The notes under the pieces are model-generated. The model made no database searches. It saw only the letters and a list, made by a program, of their open reading frames with translations, and was not told the DNA's origin. 64,000 bases of DNA, taken from Triatoma infestans. Lineage: Eukaryota > Arthropoda > Insecta > Hemiptera > Reduviidae. The stretch covers positions 1 through 64,000 of the forward strand of contig JAAEAF010006931.1 of assembly GCA_011037195.1 (NCBI GenBank), given 5' to 3'. A program made the translations under genes and the position numbers. This document shows, piece by piece, positions 56,201-64,000 of this stretch (position 1 is the first letter of the stretch; every line of letters starts with the position of its first letter).

Positions 56201-56700
56201 CTCGGTAATATAGAGGCCGATAAGTTAGCCAAATTTGCTGAAGTAATGCAACCGACTTTAGGAAAGAGTTTCATACAAGGTATGTTGGGCAAGGCAGTGT
56301 TGGCAGATATGGCAAAATGAGTGGGATGTGGTAACGGACAATAAGCTGAGAGAAATAAAAGAGAGTGTCTACCCATGCGATACTTCAATAAGAAGTACCA
56401 GACAGGAAGAGGTAGTTGTAACTCGCCTTAGGATTGGCCATAGCCGTCTTACTCATGGCTATCTGATGTCTCGCTATCAACGGCCTCTCTGTGTTACCTG
56501 TAATGTCTTGCTCACGATTCAGCATATTCTTATTTCATGTACAAGCACCTTAGCGAATTCTACAATACACCATCAGCGGTAAAAGAAACACTAGCAGACA
56601 ATCACTCAGTAGTGACCAGTGTTCTAAGATATCTAAAGGCGGCTCTTTATTTAAAAGCATTTGATTCCAAGATTGATATTTGTTTGTTCTTGTTGCTTGA
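53295..56700 (+). pseudogene. LINE ORF2: endonuclease, RT, RNase H
   Basis: ATG at 53295 starts MSVIQWNING, the usual APE-type endonuclease opening. Then CVQETHLKSNQ, LLIVGNFNAHHITWGS (GDFNAHH in intact relatives), SSIDLFIVSP and SHFPVYLHF. RT: NDSAPGPDNILYSFIRK (54340), ETTVAL-like region, YADDFTVY (about 55000), MNTVRYLGLILDKNLSWVPH (55210). RNase H: IYTDGSK (55886), VTGHSGILGNIEADKLAK (56173). Tail RLRIGHSRLTHGYLMSR with C..C and H/C (56430-56550). Pieces lie in different frames with stops, and part of the pre-RT region is missing near 54290. Confidence 0.8.
54280..54318 (+). mobile_element. short tRNA-like SINE head inside ORF2
   Basis: GGGTTGGTGTAGTGGTTATG has an A-box look and interrupts the LINE between endonuclease and RT; the B box is absent. 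A truncated SINE insertion accompanied by a deletion is plausible. Confidence 0.45.
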
Positions 56701-56938
56701 TGTTTCATGCAGATTCCCCTGTTATTTTGTCTGTTTTGTTTCTTATTGTTATGTTTATGGTGGTTGACTTTTGTATATTGATTGTTAGTTGTTTGTTTTT
56801 TGGATTTATATTGTTCATATTACTTTTTTTATCATTTATAGTTGTTCTTATTGCTTTGTTTGTTTATATTTGGTGAGAAATAATTATCATAACGCTTGAA
56901 ATGACCGGTAGCAGTTGAGTGTCTTAAAAAAAAAAAAA

Positions 56939-58920
56939 AAAAATGAACAAAATAACAGACACAACACGCTCAACACAGGTCGTAAAAAATTTTTACGAAA
57001 AATACTCAGGAACCTTCTAAAATTTCAATAAAGTTCGCACAAACATAAAAGAGATGTTGACTGTTCAAAAGCTCAGCCAGCTCTAAAAGAGATAAACGTA
57101 AGAGAGGGAAGATGAAAATGAAAAAGAAGATTAAGTGCGAATATGGTGTCAAAAGCACCATAAGGCAACTAAATATGAAGTTAGTGATCCCATCTACAGA
57201 AAAACACACGATGGAACAAACTGAGAGAACCCATCAGACCTCAACCAACCTTGTAGTTGAGGAGGAAACTTTTATACATCTAGCGAATTGCAAAATAAGG
57301 AGGAACCTTCAGTAAAGGTTCAACAAACCTTAGATGTTCGTTGAAAACAAGATGTAAAGAACCTAAGAAGAAGGTTGAATCCTCAATGAATGACTGAAGT
57401 AAAAACTGGGGATTAATTTTCTATCAGAATGACCGAATTTGTTGGAGATTTAGAATGTAAGTTCGATAGAGCTAGGTTAAAATGAAATGAAAACACTTGG
57501 GAATACTGTATGTTTAGATGAGCGTAAATATCTAAAATCAAATTCTCTAATATTTGACAAAATTAGATGGAAAATGTGGGAAAAACGATTAAACTTTGTT
57601 CTTGAGCTTTTTAACATATAGGACCTGCAGAGATAGATGATGTGTTATATAGTAGTGCTGTTATATGGCTTGAGTTTGGCAGAGCCACAGGCAAACTATG
57701 CATCACCGCCACAAACACACACTCGCATTATAAATATTGTGTATCGCTGACAGTCGATCAGAAGAAGAAGAGAAAAATATGATATTTATGTAAATATACA
57801 TGATTCAAGAAAAATAGCTCTAACTTTTGCAATATTAATTACCGAATCAATAAATTACTATCCAACTATATAGAGAAAAAAATCATTTTCAATAAGTTTT
57901 ACAGGTGATATGAAACTTGTCTTTTCTCCCATTTTTGTCCTTCTGTAAACAATTTCCACTAAAGTAAACAATTTCCTTCATATGTGGCAATGGCAGTTTT
58001 ATCGAAACTGATGCGATTAAAATAACTTTTATGTTAGTCTTCTTCTTTTTTTTTTTTTTTTTTTAATATTCCAGCAGTTAGAAAAAGTTCAAAATAAAGA
58101 AATTTTTTGTTTCTCTTCAATTTCGGACTTTGAAAGAAACGTGCATTTTCTCACAGCCATTTTTCGATAAAAAGCTATTTCCAGCAGGTGGTAGTGTATT
58201 ATCCATTTTTTTGGAGATGCATAGAGCCTCTGTGGAATCCCTACCTTACAGAATAGCAACCCCGAAAAAATAAAGCAAGAGAAATCGGGATGAGGTGAAT
58301 TAATGCATGAATGATTGTAGAAATGAGAAGATATACAGGATTACACAGAAGATGTACAAGGCTGTTGGATACAAGCTTTTTGTTGACTGACAAAGTAAAC
58401 TCTAAACCTATTGTGTAAGATATGTGTCCACTACAATAATCGTTTAGGTAAATAAATTTTTTTTTTTTTTTTTTTTAAAAAAAGGAAGGTTTCCCGATAT
58501 TGTGAAAGCAGGTCAAACAAATTTAAGCTTTTACAGTAATAAAACAAAACAATTTTTCAAGGTGGGCACTTAAAATTTAATTTTCCCTCTCCCTCTTAGT
58601 CAAATATACACAGAAATATTTTTAAAAAATGAATAATTGACTAATCAATAAACGACGAATAAAGTGGGTAGTGTTAGTCTTGAAATTGGCCTTAGAATTT
58701 TTTTTCACCAAAAACGAAATTTTGTAATAAATTATGCACGTACCATTACATGCTATTTACTTTCTAGTACTTTTTTTTTTTTAAAAAAAAACTAAATACT
58801 TTTTTTCAGTTTCTTAATTAATCGTCGAAGAATTTTTTTTTTTAATAAAAATTACCAAATGCATTTCAAATACTAGAGAATCTGTTTTTTAGATTCGGAA
58901 TATTAAAATTGAATAAATTA
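56939..58920. other. AT-rich DNA without recognised genes
   Basis: Contains the perfect 8-bp-arm palindrome CGTAAAAAATTTTTACG near 56979 and long T runs (58044-58064, 58458-58477). A 67-codon ORF at 57112-57315 is lysine-rich and unassigned. Confidence 0.45.
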
Positions 58921-58927
58921 AAAAATT

Positions 58928-59100
58928 AATGTTGGATGTTGAAGAGCGATAAAAGAAAAAACTGTTTTAATGACGTTTCAAGCCTTCACAATTGTTGCAG
59001 TTCACCTATTTAATTCACTTATCCTGAAGACAATATATTCGCCTAAACAGCAAAACAGATTATTTTTGTTTCTCTTATTGCTCCTCTAACTTATAAATTT
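58928..59100. mobile_element. degenerate small foldback related to P3
   Basis: TTGGATGTTGA at 58930 matches the P3 terminal repeat. Left arm GAGCGATAAAAG.AAAAACTG and right arm TCTCTTATTGCTC pair loosely. CCTGAAGA followed by CAATATATTCGCC (59028-59048) recalls the P3 hammerhead core and stem II. Strongly decayed. Confidence 0.4.
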
Positions 59101-59659
59101 ATTAAATCACAAACGATCGATAAATTAAACCATTCATAGAATCCATCTTATTTGTAAGAGGAATGCCTGATATTTACTGTGTATTTGTAAGTGAAAGAAC
59201 TTGATATTCCAAAGATTTTATGAATTATGTATAATCCCAAAGAAGTAAAGGAATTGAAATTACTGGAGAATAATAGATATACTTCTGTGGACTACAATTT
59301 AAAAAATTAAAACAATAGGCACATCCTACATTCATATGCTAGACTGACAAAGACTAATATTTTATATGATTTTTTTTTTTATCTCTAAAGGATGAGTAGG
59401 TGAAATTGTCTTATAATGATTAAGCTTAAAAAAAAATTGTATTAAAATAATAACAGTTGAAGTTTATAAGTTAGAGAACAAGGTTAATAATTAACGAAGG
59501 AGATTAAGGATTAATTAAAAAACGACGAAGAACATAACTTTTCAATATAATACCTTAAATTCCGATAACAACCAAACTTAAATAAAATGATTTATTAGAA
59601 GATGAAAAAGAAAAATGCATTAAAGAAACAAATGTTACAAAATTTCATTACAGGTACTT

Positions 59660-59760
59660 TCCGTGATAGGCTACTTCATTTTGTGGTCACCGACCGGTTT
59701 CGGGAGTTCGCCCATTATCAGGATGTTTTGATAAAAAGTGCGATAACACTGATTTGCAAA
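59660..59760 (-). mobile_element. single arm of P1 foldback with decayed hammerhead
   Basis: Minus strand 59725-59688 holds stem I CAUC, core CUGAUAA (CUGAAGA expected), GGGC..CCC-type stem II, GAAA, ACC/GGU stem III, GUC, and GGUG closing stem I; then the GACCACAAAATGAAGTAG continuation seen in P1. The second arm is not found. Confidence 0.6.
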
Positions 59761-60435
59761 AAGCAAAATCAAGTTTTTTCACTCGTGTACATTTTGCAAA
59801 GGAAAAATCGAGAATGGTGGTAAAAGCGATTAATTGTAGAATATCATTTGTATCTACTTCAAAAGAGGATATCCAATCGCTCAGTAGGAAACAAGAATCA
59901 TTCATTAATGATTTCACAAAATTTATTTTTAACTTCTTATAAGTGGCAAGCAGAATAATTTTCTTAAATATTTATGTACAAATAAGACTGAAAAAATGAA
60001 ATGGAAACAGACCATGTTTACAACCAGACATATTTTATTGACTCTGTTTTATCTTATATTTTAAGAGCTTTAATTAATTCATAATAGTTTTAATAGATTT
60101 TGAGGTTGAGCCCATAAGTTAGAAATTATGGGCTGCTCAACATATCAGTTTTATATAATTTTTTTTTTATAACTGGAATAGTTACAAAATTGTTTTATAT
60201 ATTAATTTATATCTTTTAGTGTACCATTTAATTAATTCAATTTCATTTTCAATTATTAATAATACTTATTTATTCAGTTTAGTTTCCTATTTTTTTTTAA
60301 TTTTCAATCAAAACATTTTTTTTTTTTTACATTATTAACAGTATTAAATCATTTATTGTTCTTGAACAAAACTACTAATTAAATTGACTATATGCTGTGT
60401 TAATCAAAAATCCTTATAAACGATTAGAAACTGTA
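59761..60435. other. AT-rich DNA without genes
   Basis: Nothing recognised. Confidence 0.45.
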
Positions 60436-60439
60436 ATGA

Positions 60440-60975
60440 GTTAAGAAACAATGAACAGAATGATATTGCACATAATGATTGGCTGGTGTGATAAAAATAA
60501 TCTCGAATTAAATATATCCAAATGTTATGTAATGCATTTTTTTAAAGAAAAAAATTCATTCTAATTACATAATTAAAGTTCACTCCAAACATCTGTCACA
60601 TATAAAGATCTGGGTATAATCTTTGATACTCTCTTACATTTGCCAATCTATAGATAATATAAGAAATAAATGCTTAAAGTCTTTTGGATTGTTTAAGACA
60701 AATATAAAACATTTTAGAAATTTTAATTCCATAGAATATCTCTACTGCTCACTAATTACAACTCAGAATATGTCTCATATTGTTTGGTCTCCATATTATC
60801 AAACACTTTCTATATCAACGAGAGAGTACAAAATAAATTTCTTAGATATATAGCTTTTAATTTGGAAGCAGCGTTATTTATTTAATTACGCCGATCTAAG
60901 AAATCTTCTAAACGTAGACTATCTCTCCAATAGAAGAATCCAAGCGGACATTTTGTTCCTTGCAATTGACTGACC
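60440..60975 (+). pseudogene. LINE RT C-terminal relic
   Basis: Shifting plus frames read IGWCDKNNLELNISKCYVMH, SVTYKDLGIIFDTLLHLP, NIRNKCLKSFGLF, HIVWSPYYQTLSISTRE, VQNKFLRYIAF and later LSNRRIQADILFL, the thumb/post-RT region of a CR1/jockey-group insect LINE. No clade is assigned with confidence. Broken in many places. Confidence 0.65.
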
Positions 60976-61520
60976 CGAAATTTTATCTTTAACTAATCGC
61001 TTGTTTAAGTGGAAGTAATAACATTATATTAAATGTGAATTTTGAAAAAATGTAACTACCTAAAATATTCCAGATTTCATGAATATTAAGAAATTGTAAT
61101 GGAAGAAAGTGAAGAATATTGGAAATTTTAGTTTTTTGTTTTGTAATAACATTGAATTTTTCTGCTAACAAAAAACAAATTAAGAGTATTTTAATGTTAT
61201 CAATTTCTAGATTTATCCATTCTTAACTGATTTTCTCCGGAGTTCAACAAATAACTCTCTTTGGACGTTATGCTTGTTTTTTTTACTCATACTAATTTAT
61301 TTATTTACTTATTTTTTTACAAACTTACCAAATTTTTAATTTATGTTAAACAACATACGAGTTTTTTAATGAGATGAAATTACTTCAATGAACTTAGTGG
61401 ATAATAATTGTTTACTACCACATTTTGTTCTGTTACTTTGTACTGACGTCAGAATAAGATATGATTTCTTTCAACAGCGATAATTTTTAATATGATTACT
61501 TTGTGTACAGGTTTCGTTGC
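60976..61520. other. AT-rich DNA without genes
   Basis: Nothing recognised. Confidence 0.45.
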
Positions 61521-61527
61521 TACGCAT

Positions 61528-61742
61528 CGTTGCGTGGAGCAATGTTCGAAATTTTGGTTCATTACTTGAGATCATGTTGAAAGCGAATTCTGAACACATA
61601 AAGGAGCTACAATTATACATTTGCCTGGCATCGTTGCGTACAAGTTTCGTTGCGTGGAGCAATGTTCGAAATTTTGGTTCATTACTTGAGATCACGTTGG
61701 AAGAATTCTGAATACATAAAGGAGCTACAATTATACATTTGC
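61528..61742 (+). repeat. 120-bp tandem duplication
   Basis: Two copies (61528-61624 and 61648-61742) of a near-identical block starting CGTTGCGTGGAGCAATGTTC and ending AATTATACATTTGC, with a period of 120 bp. About six differences between copies. Confidence 0.9.
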
Positions 61743-63185
61743 AGCTAAGTGAAAGACAAATGGTACCATATTTATTAAACCAAATGGTAAAAATACTCGA
61801 AGATTCAGGTAGTAATGTATTTATTCCTCAATCACAATTTGAAATCTACTTTTCTGAAATTTCGAAGTGGATAAATGAAATTTATAAAAATATTTTCTAC
61901 AATCGTATTTATCCGTTTCCTATTATATCCTTAATGCTGCCATTTCTCTCTATAATGCTGTAAGGATTAAAAAAAAAAATTATTATAGTAATTTAGATAA
62001 TTTTTTCAATTGTTAGTAATGTTCAAAGAAATTTTTACGTCCATCCACAATAAAAGTATGTATTTTCCTTACCTAAGCCAGTATTTCTGGCTTTTAAAAG
62101 AATTGTTTGAAAAAGAAATTTCGTTAATGATTTATTTTTATGAGCATTCTGGACTTAGAATTCTGCATATACGAGCTGACTTGAAAGGGAAATTATAGAG
62201 CTAGTATTACAGAAATACTATTAATGTATTTCAGTAAGTATTTGAAATAAATTTTAATGTAAATATGTACATACAATTATTTTAGTTCAGTTATAAACCA
62301 GAATCAATACTTAGATTTAGTATATTCATTTTAATCTGGTAAGTTATTCATGTTTTAATTTACAATTGCCTCTGTAAGCAATCAACGACATAAATACTAA
62401 TATTATCTCTGTTAGTTCTTCAAAAATATGGATAGGTTTATTACAGAAAGGTAACATATGTTTTTAAAGTAAATAAAAATGCTGGATGAGACTACTTCCA
62501 ATCGTATCTTGCACTTATGAGAAAAATTAAACGGATAATTTTCATTTCTAAGTAAAATATTTTCTGTCACATGTCAACACATCTTCTACCCAAGGAAAAA
62601 TTTCTGAAGTGGAGGAAGTATCAAGTTAAAATTTTAAAAAACAGATCATGTTGATCGAAATTCCATTCATTAATTGTTTAATTCATGGATATTGGAAGCT
62701 CAGAATTCAGTGTTCTATATGTCAGTTTAGTAGTTCTATAATATACCTGTTATTCTTTATTTAGATGTACAAAATTATCCATTTTACATGAATATTTGCT
62801 TGGTTTATCCAAGGATCATAATCCGTTAATTATAAAATAATAAAATAAATTGTGAAAAACCCTAGACATTCTCAAACTTCATGGAAGAGCGATTTCATAG
62901 ATTCCAGAATTGAAAAAAGTCATAGAAATTATGCAAAACCTAAAGTTCTAAACGGTGGCATTCCTATAAACTCTTATCTTAGTGAAATATCTAAAAAAAC
63001 CTTAGTATTCATTTAAAAACAATAAAGTTATTACATTACCGTATAACAATCAGGCACACATTCAAATTAATGCACTCTGACTTTTTCAGTTCTGTCTTAA
63101 TTATTTTGAACAGTCAAATACCTAAAGTCCGCTGAAATAATGTAAATTTTAATTAGGCTGGTAAGGTCTGGAATGCTGGAAAACT
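61743..63185. other. AT-rich DNA with unassigned ORFs
   Basis: Two small ORFs (61739-61963, 62010-62198) contain no recognised domain; the first lies directly after the 120-bp duplication. Otherwise nothing. Confidence 0.4.
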
Positions 63186-63187
63186 TG

Positions 63188-63382
63188 TTATTCACTGACA
63201 GCTTTCTTCATTTCGTGGCCATCGGGGTTTACGGCCCATCTTGAAGATGCCTCATACTCACTGTACAAACTGAGTTCTGACGTAGCAAATCTGTGACGTC
63301 ACCTTGTTTATCAATATATCTTAAAGAAGAATATATACCCGAAATCGATCATCACAAAATGAAGCAGGCTCTCATTGAATAA
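63188..63382. mobile_element. decayed P1 foldback element
   Basis: Arms TTATTCACTGACAGCTTTCT and CAGGCTCTCATTGAATAA are near inverses, with CTTCATTTCGTGG and CACAAAATGAAG inside, as in P1 at 39.2 kb. Hammerhead cores are mutated in both arms (the left arm reads CTTCAAGA, GTAAA). Confidence 0.6.
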
Positions 63383-64000
63383 TATATATAAAATATAATC
63401 AAATCTAATAATACAAATTAATGTAAAAACTTAGCTATTATTTAAAAATGAAGGCAAGAAAATGAATTGTTATTTCAAATTTTTTTTATTCAAACTTTAT
63501 CAAATATTAAAGATGTACAAAAACAAGAATTTAAGTACAATATGGAAATGATTCGCACAACATGAAGATTGATATTTTTTTGTCGCACGATTAGAAAATC
63601 TTTCTTTGCTGATTATAGATAAGCGGTTTATAAAAGTTATTCAATTATTTCGCAAGTTTTAATATATAAAGCTTTTCAGTATCTACAGTTAAGTATTGAA
63701 CAAAACAATGTGTCTACTGTGATGTGAATTACTGGGTTCTTAAAATTGGGGCTACTCTTTTTGTTAAATTTCGCATTGTTAGCACTTCGTTCCTTTTCTT
63801 TTATTTGCAGTTAGACGCATTCCTGTCAGATTTTCTAAGAAAATCCATCTTCTGAATAAGAAAAAGATTATTTAAAAAAGATCTATGTGTCTAACATTAG
63901 TGTGAAGAATGCCAAAATTTCAAACTTGACATCACATTTACTATAACTTTAACCATTTTCACTTTTTGTTCCCAACTATAAAAGTTATTTTGCTTTTTGT
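63383..64000. other. AT-rich DNA without genes
   Basis: Nothing recognised to the window edge. Confidence 0.45.

Larger units (their letters stand above)
51241..56938 (+). mobile_element. I-clade LINE, nearly full length, inactivated
   Basis: A 5.7-kb non-LTR element with 5' UTR, gag-like ORF1, ORF2 (endonuclease, RT, RNase H, Cys/His tail) and a poly(A) end. It is bounded by the duplication AAAAATGAAC at 51231-51240 and the matching AAAATGAAC directly after the poly(A) (56939-56948), so both ends are defined. RNase H after RT and a CCHC ORF1 point to the I superfamily. Multiple stops, frameshifts and deletions inactivate it. Confidence 0.85.

Noticed and set aside
56979..56996. Palindrome CGTAAAAAATTTTTACG as a terminator
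   Set aside because: A rho-independent terminator is not expected in this eukaryotic context; probably a chance AT-rich hairpin.

Overview
The window looks like repeat-rich, AT-rich intergenic DNA from an arthropod, most likely an insect. The evidence is the mix of elements: Ty3/gypsy, jockey, R1/LOA and I-clade retrotransposons, PIF/Harbinger and pogo/Tigger DNA transposons, several tRNA-derived SINEs, and foldback elements of Penelope-like type. I found no intact host gene. Two short stretches (34759-34792 minus, 39693-39914 plus) could be host first exons or secreted-protein ORFs, but the evidence is weak. Identifications rest on reading frames and motifs by eye; no database was searched.

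Layout. 1-5185: 3' half of a Ty3/gypsy element (reverse transcriptase, RNase H, integrase), then 2.45 kb without a gene but with two unusual repeat arrays, a polypurine tract and the 3' LTR. 5.2-12 kb: a SINE, two copies of the dominant window-specific repeat (called the ETS-box repeat here), an LTR-like repeat, and a SINE split by a Harbinger MITE. 12-21 kb: ETS-box repeats, a Tigger-derived element with a transposase tail, a second SINE type and a palindromic MITE. 21-31 kb: a foldback element with a ribozyme-like motif, relics of three non-LTR retrotransposons, more ETS-box repeats, and a 353-bp foldback element with a near-perfect hammerhead ribozyme motif. 31-44 kb: two jockey-clade relics, a SINE, ETS-box repeats, and a second LTR-like repeat interrupted by another hammerhead-bearing foldback. 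47.6-50.2 kb: a dead Harbinger transposon and a Harbinger-derived MITE. 51.2-56.9 kb: a nearly full-length but inactivated I-clade LINE with clear target-site duplications and a nested SINE. 57-64 kb: mostly AT-rich DNA with a LINE relic, a 120-bp duplication and degenerate foldback arms.

Two observations stand out. First, at least three foldback families carry the hammerhead architecture (CUGAAGA core, stem II, GAAA, a tiny self-complementary stem III, GUC cleavage triplet), and stem I changes sequence between families while staying paired. Second, a dispersed repeat of about 1 kb, present in about 15 full or partial copies, is built from monomers of about 300 bp. Most monomers carry ACCGGAAGTG or a close variant, the textbook ETS/GABP site, and the repeat has 15-bp terminal inverted repeats, a TG microsatellite at a fixed place and a hairpin at one end.

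Nested insertions at 11.4, 15.7, 39.2, 48.1 and 52.5 kb can be ordered in time from their junctions.
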